64,000 bases of DNA, from positions 248,001 through 312,000 of the forward strand of contig CAWDYI010000020.1 of assembly GCA_963806395.1 (NCBI GenBank), in the 5' to 3' direction. This DNA comes from DASSUW01 sp963806395. GTDB lineage: Bacteria; Actinomycetota; Thermoleophilia; Solirubrobacterales; Solirubrobacteraceae. This document shows, piece by piece, positions 1 through 7,589 of this stretch; positions within the stretch are counted from its first letter, which is position 1, and the number at the start of each line of letters is the position of its first letter. Below the pieces are notes generated by a model, which saw only the letters and a program-made list of their open reading frames with translations, had not been told where the DNA came from and searched no databases. Made by a program: the position numbers and the translations under genes.

Positions 1-1085
1 TGCTGCTCGACGCCGTCGACTACGAGGGCTTCGCGGCCGAGCGCGAGCGAGCGGCCGCCGAGGGACGGCGGCTGGGGATCGGGCTGGCCGCCTACGTCGA
101 GGGGACCGGCATCGGGCCGTACGAGGGCGCGGCCGTGAACGTGCTCCGCGACGGCACGGTCACGGTCGCGACGGGTCTGGCCACGCAGGGGCAGGCGCAC
201 GAGACCGTGTTCGCGCAGATCGCCGCCGACGAGCTCGGCGTCGCGCTCGACGACGTGCGCATCACGACCGGCGACACGCGCCGCTTCGGCTACGGGGTCG
301 GCACGTTCGCCAGCCGTTCCGCCGTCGTGTCCGGCAACGCCGTGCTGATGGCCGCGACGAGCGTGCGGCGCCAGGCGCAGGAGCTGGCGGCGCGTCTGCT
401 GGAGGCCGATCCGGACGACATCGAGCTGGTCGACGGCGAGGTGCGCGTGAAGGGCGCGCCCGGCAGCGCGATCGCGCTCGGCCAGCTCGGCGTGGTCGCC
501 AACCCGCTGCGCTACGCGTTCGGCCGCGACGCGACGGAGGCGGCGATGTTCGCCCGCAAGGCGTACGCGTCGGGCGAGGCGCCGCTGCGCGAGGGCGCCA
601 CGCCGGGTCTGAACGCGGTCGAGTACTACAGCCCGCGCTCGGGCGTGTACGGCTTCGGCATGCACGCGGCGGTGGTGGAGGTCGACCCCGACACGTGCAA
701 CCTGCTGATCCGCCGCTACGTGATGGTCCACGACTGCGGGCGCGTGATCAATCCGATGGTCGTGGCCGGCCAGATGCACGGCGGCTTCGCGCAAGGGATC
801 GGCGGCGCGTTCTACGAGCGCATCGCCTACGACGAGAGCGGCCAGATCGTGAACGCGAGCTTCATGGACTTCCTGATCCCGTACGCCACCGAGGTCCCGG
901 CGCCGGTGCTGCTGCACACCGAGACGCCGTCGCCGAACAACGCGCTCGGCGTCAAGGGCGTGGGGGAGGCCGGGACGATCGCCGTTCCGGCCGCGATCGC
1001 GAACGCGGTCGCCGACGCCGTCGGAAAGCCCGTCGACCGCATGCCGCTCTCTCCGCTGGCCGTGTTCGAGATGCTCCACCCATGA
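1..1085 (+). CDS. Xanthine dehydrogenase family molybdopterin-binding subunit, C-terminal part
   Basis: The reading frame is open from the first bases of the window (codons start at 3), so the gene begins upstream and only about 360 residues of its C-terminal part are visible. The protein has the glycine-rich second molybdopterin domain of the CoxL/XdhB large-subunit family and ends with the GVKGVGEAGT motif, whose Glu is the catalytic base next to the molybdenum centre. The family hydroxylates purines, aldehydes or CO, working with FAD and 2Fe-2S subunits that must lie outside the window. The stop overlaps the start of a cytosine deaminase-like amidohydrolase (ATGA), so the two are probably co-transcribed. 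This suggests an N-heterocycle substrate, but the substrate cannot be read from the sequence. Confidence 0.85.
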   Translation, partial: LLDAVDYEGFAAERERAAAEGRRLGIGLAAYVEGTGIGPYEGAAVNVLRDGTVTVATGLATQGQAHETVFAQIAADELGVALDDVRITTGDTRRFGYGVGTFASRSAVVSGNAVLMAATSVRRQAQELAARLLEADPDDIELVDGEVRVKGAPGSAIALGQLGVVANPLRYAFGRDATEAAMFARKAYASGEAPLREGATPGLNAVEYYSPRSGVYGFGMHAAVVEVDPDTCNLLIRRYVMVHDCGRVINPMVVAGQMHGGFAQGIGGAFYERIAYDESGQIVNASFMDFLIPYATEVPAPVLLHTETPSPNNALGVKGVGEAGTIAVPAAIANAVADAVGKPVDRMPLSPLAVFEMLHP

Positions 1086-2341
1086 CCGTTCTGGTGAGCT
1101 ACGACCTGGTGATCCGTGACGCCCGCGTCGACGACGCGGTTGTCGACATCGCGATCGCGGGCGAGCGGATCGCGGCGGTCGGGGAAGGGCTCGAGGGCAC
1201 CGAGGAGCTGCCAGCCGACGGCCGGCTCGTCTCGCCCGCGTTCGTCCAGCCCCATATCCATCTCGACAAGGTGCTGACCGGCGCGTTGCTCGGGCCGAAC
1301 CGCTCGGGCACGCTGGCCGAGGCGATCTCGCTGTCGCACGCGGTCAAGCGCGCCGCCACGGCCGAGGAGGTCCGCGCGCGGGCCGGCACCGTGATCCGCG
1401 CCGCCGTCGTCGCGGGCACGACCGCGCTGCGGAGCCACGTCGACGTCGACACGATCGGCGGCCTCACCGGGCTGCACGGCGTCGCGGCGGCGCGCGACGA
1501 TCACGCCGACCTGTGCTCGGTGCAGCTCGTCGCGTTCCCGCAGGAGGGGATCTGGCGCGACCCGGGCACCGCCGAGCTGATGGCGGAGGCGATGCGCGCA
1601 GGGGCCGACGTGGTCGGCGGGATGCCGCACTGGGAGGCCGACCACGACGCCGCCCGCCGCCACATCGCGTTCTGCCTCGACCTCGCGGAGCGGCACGACG
1701 CCGACGTCGACATGCACGTCGACGAGACCGACGACGGCCGCTGGCGCTCGTTCGAGATCCTCGTCGAGGAGGCCGACCGCCGCGACTGGGGCCCGCGGAC
1801 GACCGCCGGGCACGTATGCGCGATGGCGGCGTGGGAGGACGACTACGCCGCCGCCGTGATCGCGCGCGCGGCCGAGGCGGGCGTGATGGTCGCGACCAAC
1901 CCGCCGACCAATCTGATGCTCCAGGGGCGTGACGATCGCGAGCCCCGGCGCCGCGGCATCCCGCGCATCAAGGAACTGCTCGCGGCCGGCGTCACGATCG
2001 GCGCCGGCCAGGACTGCGTCGACGACGCGTTCTACCCGTTCGGCACCGCCGACCCGCTCCAGGTGGCGCTGATCGTCGCCCACGCGGCCCAGCTCGGCAC
2101 GCCGTCCGAGATCGCCACCGCCCTGCGCATGGTCACGACGGACGCCGCGCGGTTGCTGCGCCTCCCGGACCACGGCCTGCACCCGGGGGCGCGCGCCGAC
2201 CTCGTCGTGCTCGACGCCTCGAACGCTCGCGACGCGCTGCGCGAGCAGGCCCCTCGGCGCTGGGTTCTGCGTGGTGGCCGCGTCGTTGCTGAGACCGTGC
2301 GGGAGCAGCGGCTCCATCGGGGGCCGGGCGTGGGGGCCTAG
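1082..2341 (+). CDS. Cytosine deaminase-like amidohydrolase
   Basis: This 419-residue metal-dependent hydrolase belongs to the amidohydrolase superfamily, CodA-like branch. Visible metal-site motifs are HIHLDK near residue 60 (the HxH pair), a His in the MHVDE strand, GHVC, and the late Asp in GAGQDCVDD. The N-terminal part and the end (GARADLVVLDA, then VLRGGRVV) form the small beta-sandwich typical of deaminases and hydantoinases. The ATG was chosen because it overlaps the upstream stop by four bases. Coupling to a molybdenum hydroxylase suggests breakdown of a purine, pyrimidine or similar heterocycle. The exact substrate is unknown. A dispersed repeat starts on the last base of the stop codon. 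Confidence 0.85.
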   Translation: MTVLVSYDLVIRDARVDDAVVDIAIAGERIAAVGEGLEGTEELPADGRLVSPAFVQPHIHLDKVLTGALLGPNRSGTLAEAISLSHAVKRAATAEEVRARAGTVIRAAVVAGTTALRSHVDVDTIGGLTGLHGVAAARDDHADLCSVQLVAFPQEGIWRDPGTAELMAEAMRAGADVVGGMPHWEADHDAARRHIAFCLDLAERHDADVDMHVDETDDGRWRSFEILVEEADRRDWGPRTTAGHVCAMAAWEDDYAAAVIARAAEAGVMVATNPPTNLMLQGRDDREPRRRGIPRIKELLAAGVTIGAGQDCVDDAFYPFGTADPLQVALIVAHAAQLGTPSEIATALRMVTTDAARLLRLPDHGLHPGARADLVVLDASNARDALREQAPRRWVLRGGRVVAETVREQRLHRGPGVGA

Positions 2342-2492
2342 GGACAACGTCAACGTCAACTGCGCTGGGTGGGGAAGCTGGGGCTATGGGGCACGCCGGC
2401 GATGCGATCCCGCACACGCGCGCCGCGCAGCGCGCCGAGTGTGCAGAAACGCACCGCACAACCTCTCTTAATGCGGCAGTTGACGTTGTCCC
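2341..2492. repeat. Dispersed inverted-repeat element, copy A
   Basis: This 152-bp intergenic element has perfect 13-bp terminal inverted repeats, GGGACAACGTCAA (2341-2353) and TTGACGTTGTCCC (2480-2492). The left end carries an extra tandem CGTCAA unit before CTGC. It lies between two convergent genes, beginning on the last base of one stop codon and ending 8 bp before the other. Its interior matches the reverse complement of 42113-42303: CTGGGTGGGGAAGCTGG, ACGCCGGCGATGC, AAACGCACCGCAC and TTAAT-CGGCAGTTGAC blocks are shared. No protein is encoded. Position suggests a terminator-associated or MITE-like element. Confidence 0.85.
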
Positions 2493-2500
2493 TCAGCCAC

Positions 2501-2851
2501 TCAGCACAGCACCTCGATCGTGAACCCGCCGGGGGCAGTGAAGTAGAACGTCCAGGCGCCGTGCTGCCGGCTCGGGGGCTCGATGTCGAACCCGTCGTCG
2601 CGGATCCGCTGGTTGATCTCGTCGACGTCCGCCTCGGTCGGCCGGATGAAGCCGATGTGGAAGGTCTTCGGGTAGCTGACCTGATTTGAGCGACCGACGC
2701 CGATCAGCGTGAGCACGAGGTCGTCGTCGTCGAACAGGACGTCGAAGTTCTTCTGGCCGCCGTTCATCGGCCGCATGCCGAAGTGCTTCGCGAGGAACGC
2801 CCGCGCGGCCGGCACGTCGTCGACGGTGAGGTTGACGTGGTTGAGCTTCAT
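2501..2851 (-). CDS. VOC (glyoxalase/bleomycin resistance) family protein
   Basis: This 116-residue protein starts MKLNHVNLTVDDVPAA, the classical first beta strand of the vicinal oxygen chelate fold, and has a second half beginning FHIGFIRPTEADVDEI. The size matches single-domain VOC proteins. Such proteins bind a divalent metal and act as lyases, dioxygenases or drug-binding resistance proteins. No specific activity can be assigned. An in-frame upstream GTG would add 15 residues but would lie inside the operator, so the internal ATG at 2851 is preferred. It is divergent from a MarR regulator and shares with it a 46-bp doubled palindrome, so it is probably the regulator's target. Confidence 0.85.
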   Translation of the reverse strand: MKLNHVNLTVDDVPAARAFLAKHFGMRPMNGGQKNFDVLFDDDDLVLTLIGVGRSNQVSYPKTFHIGFIRPTEADVDEINQRIRDDGFDIEPPSRQHGAWTFYFTAPGGFTIEVLC

Positions 2852-2878
2852 CGCGATGGCCTCGCTTCGCCGGGTAAC

Positions 2879-2924
2879 CTGACAGCGTCCTGTCAATCAT
2901 CGCAGATTGACAGGGTCCTGTCAG
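2879..2924. promoter_or_regulatory. Doubled palindromic operator between VOC and MarR genes
   Basis: Two copies of TGACAG-N4-CTGTCA (2880-2895 and 2908-2923) are centred 28 bp apart. They also form one larger dyad (2879-2898 with 2905-2924, 17 of 20 positions pairing). The right copy ends 2 bp before the MarR ATG. The arrangement fits autoregulation and repression of both divergent genes by the MarR protein. That binding is inferred. Confidence 0.75.
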
Positions 2925-2925
2925 C

Positions 2926-3390
2926 ATGGCGAGCGAGCTTCAAGAGACACCGGCCGAGGCCGCGTTCACGCGCCTGGTCCTCCTGATCTTCCGGCTCAAC
3001 GGCGTGCTGCTCGAGACCGGGGACCGGATGGCCGCGCCGGTCGGGCAGACCAGCGCGCGCTGGCAGGTCATGGGCGTCGTCGACCACGGTCCGCTCACCG
3101 TCGCGGCGGTGGCCCGCCGCATGGGGCTCCGGCGACAGAGCGTTCAGCGCACCGCCGACCTGCTCGTCGCCGACGGCGTCGCCGCCTATGTCGACAACCC
3201 CGCCGACAAGCGCGCGCGGCTGCTCACGCTCACGACCGCCGGCCGGCGGGCGCTGCGCGCGATCGAGCGCGCCCAGCGCGCGTGGGCACGTGATCTCGGC
3301 GATCAGGTCGGCCTCGAGTCGCTGCTGCAGGCCGAAGGCTCGTTGGCCCAGATCCTCGCCCTACTCGGAGGACCGGCCGATCGCCCGTAA
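2926..3390 (+). CDS. MarR family transcriptional regulator
   Basis: This 154-residue protein has the MarR layout: an N-terminal dimerisation helix, then a winged helix-turn-helix (LTVAAVARRMGLRRQSVQRT, about residues 57-76), the wing DNPADKRARLLTLTTAGR, and a C-terminal dimerisation helix. MarR proteins are usually repressors released by a phenolic or other small ligand. The start codon lies 2 bp from a palindrome, so the promoter must sit within or left of the operator and the mRNA leader must be very short. The divergent VOC gene is the likely target. A stem-loop follows the stop codon. Confidence 0.9.
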   Translation: MASELQETPAEAAFTRLVLLIFRLNGVLLETGDRMAAPVGQTSARWQVMGVVDHGPLTVAAVARRMGLRRQSVQRTADLLVADGVAAYVDNPADKRARLLTLTTAGRRALRAIERAQRAWARDLGDQVGLESLLQAEGSLAQILALLGGPADRP

Positions 3391-3408
3391 GGCCTGATCG
3401 GAGAACGA

Positions 3409-3434
3409 GACGAGCCGCCCTCGGGCGGCTCGTC
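3409..3434 (+). terminator. Stem-loop after MarR gene
   Basis: A perfect 12-bp stem, GACGAGCCGCCC paired with GGGCGGCTCGTC, starts 19 nt after the MarR stop codon with only two bases formally between the arms. There is no T-run after it, which is usual for high-G+C actinobacterial terminators. Confidence 0.6.
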
Positions 3435-3536
3435 ACTGGTTATCGGCAGCTGTGGCCGGGAACTTGAGCGATCACTGAAAAGCTGGCGCGTTGGCGCTCT
3501 CCAGTGGCTGCGCGCCGCTTTGGCAAAGTGCGGGGC

Positions 3537-3912
3537 ATGGCCCTGCGACTTCACCCGACCACGGCCGCCGAGCTCGAGTTCGTGCTCGCTGCTGAAGCCG
3601 ATCTGGAGGCCGCGCCCTGGATCATCCGCTGGTCGCGCGACGAGCGCGGTCGAGCTGCGCCGGATCGTCGTGGCTACCAAAGGCGAAGGACTCGGCCGCG
3701 AGGCGCTTGAGCTCGTCCTCGCCCACGCGTTCGGTGAGCTCGGCGCGCACCGGGTGTGGCTCGAGGTCAAGGTGGACAACGAGCGGGCGCGGCGAGCGTA
3801 CGCGGCCGTCGGCTTCGTCGACGAGGGCGTGCTGCGCGACGCGCTGCTGACCGGCGGGAGCTTCGAATCGCTGGTCGTCATGTCGATGCTCGAGCACGAG
3901 TGGAGCCCGTAG
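3537..3912 (+). pseudogene. GNAT family acetyltransferase remnant (internal deletion and frameshift)
   Basis: The N-terminal part (MALRLHPTTAAELEF...WIIRWSRDE, from the ATG at 3537) and the C-terminal part (VELRRIVVATKGEGLGREAL...VMSMLEHEW) are both typical of one RimJ/RimL-like N-acetyltransferase but lie in different frames. The junction is near 3645. About 35-40 residues between them, covering the central strands before the acetyl-CoA-binding RRIVV-xxxxxG-x-G motif, are missing compared with the usual length of the family. A deletion that also shifted the frame explains this. The GLGREAL part of the CoA-binding loop remains but no complete enzyme can be made. Confidence 0.75.
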
Positions 3913-3930
3913 CGGCGTAACCTCCACCGC

Positions 3931-4206
3931 ATGGACACGTGCACGCACCTCGACCAGATCCTCATCGAGCCACCCGAGTCCGTCGAGGGCTGTGAGGACT
4001 GTCTACGCACCGGCGGCCGCTGGATCCACCTGCGCGTGTGTCTGACCTGCGGCCACGTCGGCTGCTGCGACTCCTCGCCCAACCGGCACGCCTCGGCGCA
4101 CGCGGCCGGGAGCAGCCACCCGATCGTCCGCTCGGCCGAGCCGGGCGAGGACTGGTGCTGGTGCTACGAGGACGAGGTCATGTTCCGCACCATCGCCCAG
4201 CCCTGA
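3931..4206 (+). CDS. UBP-type zinc finger protein
   Basis: This 91-residue protein has the Cys/His pattern of the ubiquitin-hydrolase-type zinc finger: CTHLDQI, CEDCLRTGGRWIHLRVCLTCGHVGCC, then HASAHAAGSSHPI. Bacterial stand-alone versions of this domain are common in actinobacteria. Their function is unknown. The eukaryotic domain binds the free C-terminus of ubiquitin, but that cannot be carried over. The gene converges with a LysR gene 9 bp away. Confidence 0.85.
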   Translation: MDTCTHLDQILIEPPESVEGCEDCLRTGGRWIHLRVCLTCGHVGCCDSSPNRHASAHAAGSSHPIVRSAEPGEDWCWCYEDEVMFRTIAQP

Positions 4207-4215
4207 AAATCGAGA

Positions 4216-5139
4216 TCACGATTCCGCCGGGCGGTTTCGCGATCGCTGAGCGCTGAGGATCGCGGCCACCACCGCGGCGGTCGCGGGACGCGAGCGATCG
4301 CTGGTCCTGACCGCGACGAACAGCGCACGGCTCACGCCGGCCTCGGCGATCCGGCGCACCGCCACGCGTGTGTCGCGCTCCGGATGGCCGAGCGCGGGCA
4401 CGAGCGCGGCCACGCGGCCGCCGGCGACGAGCTCCAGCAGCAGCCGCATGTCGTTCACGCGGTGGCGGACGTCGGGCTCGAAGCCGCCGACGGAGCGGCA
4501 GACCCGGTCGAACATGTCGGCGTAGGCGGTGCCGGCGCGGGCGGTGGCCCAGCTGGTGCTCCGCAGGCCGGCGAGCGAGACCGGCTCCGCGCCGCCGGTC
4601 GCGACCGAGCGCGGGAGGACGAGCAGCATCTCGTCGGGCTCGAGGTACTCACGGTGCAGCTGCGGCAGTCGCGGCCGCGGCGCGTGCTCGTACTCCTCGG
4701 CGATCACGACGTCGAGCCCGCCGCGGACGAGCGTCGGCAGCGACTCCTCGGCCTCTGCCTCGGCAAGCTCGACACGGAGGCCCGGATGGGCGTCGGCGAG
4801 CCGGTCGAGAGCCGGCATCGCGAGTGCGAGGGCGGCCGTCTGGAAGGCCGCCACGCGAACCGTGCCGTGCACGTCACCGGCCTCGGCGGCGAGCTCGGCC
4901 TCGATCTGCTCGACGCGTGCCAGCAGCTCGCCGGCGCGGGTCGCGAGCGTCCGGCCGGCGTCGGTCAGCTCGAGCCGGCGTCCGACCTTGCGGAACAGCT
5001 CGACGCCGACCTCACGCTGCAGCTGTGCGAGTTGCTGGGAGACCGCGGAGGGGGTGAAGGCGAGCGCCTCGGCCGCGCGCGCGATCGTGCCCTGGGCAGC
5101 GAACTCACGCAGGACGGCGAGTCGGCGCGGGGAGAGCAT
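4216..5139 (-). CDS. LysR family transcriptional regulator
   Basis: This 307-residue protein starts MLSPRRLAVLREFAAQGTIA and contains the LysR helix-turn-helix with the AFTPSAVSQQLAQLQREVG recognition region (about residues 25-45), followed by the periplasmic-binding-like effector domain (VRVAAFQTAALALAMPAL onwards). Length is standard. It is divergent from a LysE-type exporter, an arrangement known from ArgP/LysG and LysE, so it probably controls that exporter in response to an amino acid or related compound. A TTGA-N8-TCAA dyad lies just upstream of its start codon. Confidence 0.92.
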   Translation of the reverse strand: MLSPRRLAVLREFAAQGTIARAAEALAFTPSAVSQQLAQLQREVGVELFRKVGRRLELTDAGRTLATRAGELLARVEQIEAELAAEAGDVHGTVRVAAFQTAALALAMPALDRLADAHPGLRVELAEAEAEESLPTLVRGGLDVVIAEEYEHAPRPRLPQLHREYLEPDEMLLVLPRSVATGGAEPVSLAGLRSTSWATARAGTAYADMFDRVCRSVGGFEPDVRHRVNDMRLLLELVAGGRVAALVPALGHPERDTRVAVRRIAEAGVSRALFVAVRTSDRSRPATAAVVAAILSAQRSRNRPAES

Positions 5140-5142
5140 CGC

Positions 5143-5158
5143 TTGAAGTATCGCTCAA
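5143..5158. promoter_or_regulatory. Candidate LysR binding site
   Basis: The dyad TTGA-N8-TCAA lies 4 bp upstream of the LysR start codon in the A+T-richer gap between the divergent LysR and LysE genes. Its size resembles the T-N11-A type sites of LysR proteins. Assignment rests on position and symmetry only. Confidence 0.4.
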
Positions 5159-5217
5159 CAATTACGTGCAGAAAGGATTGCTTGTAGTTAAGTTACTTGC
5201 GGCGGAGGATGAGTCCC

Positions 5218-5838
5218 ATGGAACCCTTCCTCAGCTTCCTCGCCGTGGCGGCGGTCGCGATGCTCGTCCCGGGCCCCGACACGTTCGTCGTCCTTCGCAC
5301 CGCACTCGCCGAAGGGCCCCGGGCCGGGACCTGGGCAGCAGCCGGCTCGGCCGCCGGCAACCTCCTCTGGGGCGCGGCCTCGGCCCTGGGCGTGGCTGCG
5401 CTGCTCGCCGCGTCCGGCACCGCGTTCGCGACGCTCAAGCTCGTCGGCGCGGCGTACCTCGTCTTCGTCGGGCTGCAGGCGCTGCGCGCAGCCGCCCGCG
5501 GCGACGGCCTCGCGGCGGAGGCCGCGGAGGATCAGCAGGTGTCCGTCGCGGCAGCGTTCCGCCGCGGGCTCGCGAGCGACCTGCTGAACGTGAAGGTCGG
5601 CCTGTTCTGGACGGCGCTGGTGCCGCAGTTCGTGACCGCGGAGAGCGGCCCGCTGCTGCCGGTGGCGATGGTCGCGGCGATGGCGTCGCTCGTGTTCGCG
5701 TGGCTGACCGGCTATGCCCACCTGGCCGCCCGCATGAGCCAGATGCTGAAGCGGCGGCGCAGCGCGCAGGCCGTCAACGGCACCGTGGGCGCGACGCTGG
5801 TCGCCCTCGGCGTGCGCCTCGCCGTAGCGCCCCGCTGA
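5218..5838 (+). CDS. LysE family translocator
   Basis: This 206-residue membrane protein has five to six hydrophobic segments and the family signature MLVPGPDTFVVLRTALAEGP near the N-terminus, then RRGLASDLLNVKVGLFW around residue 120. RhtB/LysE proteins export amino acids or related metabolites. The ATG at 5218 was chosen because GGCGGAGG at 5201-5208 lies 9 bp upstream. The alternative ATG at 5209 would touch that ribosome-binding site. It is divergent from a LysR regulator and ends 4 bp from the convergent LivM gene. Confidence 0.9.
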   Translation: MEPFLSFLAVAAVAMLVPGPDTFVVLRTALAEGPRAGTWAAAGSAAGNLLWGAASALGVAALLAASGTAFATLKLVGAAYLVFVGLQALRAAARGDGLAAEAAEDQQVSVAAAFRRGLASDLLNVKVGLFWTALVPQFVTAESGPLLPVAMVAAMASLVFAWLTGYAHLAARMSQMLKRRRSAQAVNGTVGATLVALGVRLAVAPR

Positions 5839-5842
5839 GTCG

Positions 5843-6994
5843 CTAGCCGTTCCCGCGCACCGGCGCAGCCCGATCGAGTCGACCCCGCGACGCCTTCAGC
5901 GTCGCCGCTCGCTCCACGGTCCGCCGGGCCGGCAAGAGCCCCTGCGGTCGGAGCAGCATCACCACCACGAGGATCGCGCCGTAGATGCCGGAGCTGATCG
6001 CCGACAGGTCGAACTCCAGCCCGACCTGGCTCGGAAGGTCGAACAGGACGTCGGGCAGCAGGTAGTTGTTGACCACCGAGAGGACGATCGCGCCGACCAC
6101 GACGCCCGCGATCGAGCCGAGGCCGCCGAGCACGACCATCGCGAAGATGAAGATCGAGAACGAGAACTCGAACTGGCCCGCGTTCACCACGCCGAGACGC
6201 GAGGCGAAGAACGCGCCCGAGATCCCGCCGAACGCGGCGCCCGTCCCATAGGCCAGGAGCTTGGTGCGGACGATCGGGATCCCGGCGCAGGCGGCGGCCG
6301 GCTCGTCGTCGCGCATCGCGATCCACGCCCGGCCGATGCGCGAGTCGCGCAGGTTCACGTTCACGACGAGCGCGAGCGCGACCAGCGCGAGCGCGAACCA
6401 GTACCAGGAGCGCAGGTCCAGCGTTCCGAAGCGGCCGATCAACGGCAGCTCGATCCGGTCGATCGGCCCGATGCCGATCGGGCCGGAGGTGAGCGTGCCG
6501 CCGAACAGCGCGATGCTGCGGCCGTTGGACGCGATCTGGCCGATGATCTCCCCGAAGGCGAGCGTCACGACCGCGATGTAGTCGCCGCGCAGCCGCAGCG
6601 TCGGCACGCCGATCAGCATGCCGGCGATCGCCGTCGCGGCGACCGCGAGCGCGAGGATGAGCACGAAGTTGACGTGGATGCCGGGCGTGCCGGCCACGGA
6701 GTCGCCCGCCAGGATGGCGATGCCGCGCCCGTCGGACCCGGCGTTGGCCCAGAAGCCCGAGCCGAAGTAGGCCGCCGTGTACGCGCCGATCGCGAAGAAG
6801 GCCACGTAGCCGAGATCGAGCAGGCCGGCGAAGCCCACGATGACGTTGAGCCCGAGCGCCATCACCACGTAGGCGGCGGCGAGGACCATGTTGTGGAGGA
6901 CGAGTCCGCCCGCGCTGAAGAACAGCGGTGCGACCGCGGCGAGCGCGAACACGGCCACCACGCGCGCGAGCGGTGCGCCGCGCACGCGCGTCAC
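5843..6994 (-). CDS. Branched-chain amino acid-type ABC transporter permease (LivM-like)
   Basis: This 383-residue protein has about ten hydrophobic segments and the LivM motifs LGLNVIVGFAGLLDLGYVAFFAIGAYTAA, GVPTLRLRGDYIAVVTLAFGEI and DDEPAAACAGI. LivM forms the inner-membrane channel with LivH and needs LivG, LivF and a binding protein. None of these lies next to it, so it is an orphan here. The GTG start at 6994 overlaps the stop of the upstream MarR-type gene (GTGA), which argues for co-transcription. A long in-frame extension upstream is only read-through of the other gene's antisense frame. The substrate may be an amide, urea or amino acid. Confidence 0.85.
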   Translation of the reverse strand: MTRVRGAPLARVVAVFALAAVAPLFFSAGGLVLHNMVLAAAYVVMALGLNVIVGFAGLLDLGYVAFFAIGAYTAAYFGSGFWANAGSDGRGIAILAGDSVAGTPGIHVNFVLILALAVAATAIAGMLIGVPTLRLRGDYIAVVTLAFGEIIGQIASNGRSIALFGGTLTSGPIGIGPIDRIELPLIGRFGTLDLRSWYWFALALVALALVVNVNLRDSRIGRAWIAMRDDEPAAACAGIPIVRTKLLAYGTGAAFGGISGAFFASRLGVVNAGQFEFSFSIFIFAMVVLGGLGSIAGVVVGAIVLSVVNNYLLPDVLFDLPSQVGLEFDLSAISSGIYGAILVVVMLLRPQGLLPARRTVERAATLKASRGRLDRAAPVRGNG

Positions 6995-7536
6995 GCCAGT
7001 GCTCGGTGTCGATCGGCGGCCTGGCTCACCGGGCAGATCCCGTCGTAGTGCCCGCAGGCGTGCGCGTCGCAGAGCCGGCATGTCGCCATCGCCGCACGCA
7101 CGTCCACCGTCGTCGCATCGAGCACCGCCCCGAGCAGCCGCTGGAGTTCGCCCATGTCTGCAGCATTGAGCCGCGCGAGCGCGAGGAGCAGGACGCGCGC
7201 ACGTGCGTCGAGCGCCCGTTCGGCCAGCTCGCGACCGGCCGGCTCGAGCCACACCCGCGTACGGCGCCCGTCCGAGGGATCCGACTCGCGGCGCGCCAGG
7301 CCGGCCGCCTCGAGCCGGTCGACGACGCGCACCGCGCGCGAGTGCGAGACGCGCATCGCGTGGGCCAGCACGTCGACCGACCTGCCGTCCGCCCACTCCC
7401 GGAGCGACACCAACGCGGCCGGGGGACCGCCTGCCATCCCCGTCGCCATCTCGGTCGCCTCCCGGATGTCGTCGCTCAGCGTCAGCGCGATCGCCCCAAG
7501 GCGATTCGCGACCCGCGAGATATGTGCCTCAGGCAT
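6991..7536 (-). CDS. MarR-like winged-helix regulator with C-terminal cysteine cluster
   Basis: This 181-residue protein has a winged helix-turn-helix (SVDVLAHAMRVSHSRAVRVV, about residues 53-72, and wing ESDPSDGRRTRVWL). It ends with a Cys-rich tail around residues 152-172, CRLCDAHACGHYDGICPV, holding four Cys and one His that could bind a metal or an Fe-S cluster. It overlaps the LivM gene by 4 bp and is divergent from the carbamate kinase/FdrA operon. A GCATAT-N7-ATATGC palindrome overlaps its own start codon, suggesting autoregulation and control of the divergent operon. The effector is unknown. Confidence 0.85.
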   Translation of the reverse strand: MPEAHISRVANRLGAIALTLSDDIREATEMATGMAGGPPAALVSLREWADGRSVDVLAHAMRVSHSRAVRVVDRLEAAGLARRESDPSDGRRTRVWLEPAGRELAERALDARARVLLLALARLNAADMGELQRLLGAVLDATTVDVRAAMATCRLCDAHACGHYDGICPVSQAADRHRALA

Positions 7537-7551
7537 ATACCAATGATATGC
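7533..7551. promoter_or_regulatory. Palindrome over the MarR-like start codon
   Basis: GCATAT-N7-ATATGC spans the ATG of the Cys-tailed MarR-like gene and faces the divergent oxamate/carbamate operon, whose first start codon is about 40 bp away. It is one of the few A+T-rich patches in the region. Likely operator by position; binding is not shown. Confidence 0.5.
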
Positions 7552-7589
7552 GAGGAAGAGCGAGCTTGCGACCGAATAGCCTGCCGCTC

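Noticed and set aside
827..2359. Open frame of 510 codons on the minus strand opposite the amidohydrolase
   Set aside because: Its residues are a low-complexity Arg/Gly/Ala/Val mix with no family motif. It mirrors the third-position G/C bias of the real plus-strand gene.
5844..7396. Long N-terminal extension of the LivM gene
   Set aside because: The extra 134 residues overlap the MarR-like gene in another frame and are Arg/Ala-rich. The GTG at 6994 overlapping the MarR stop is the natural start.
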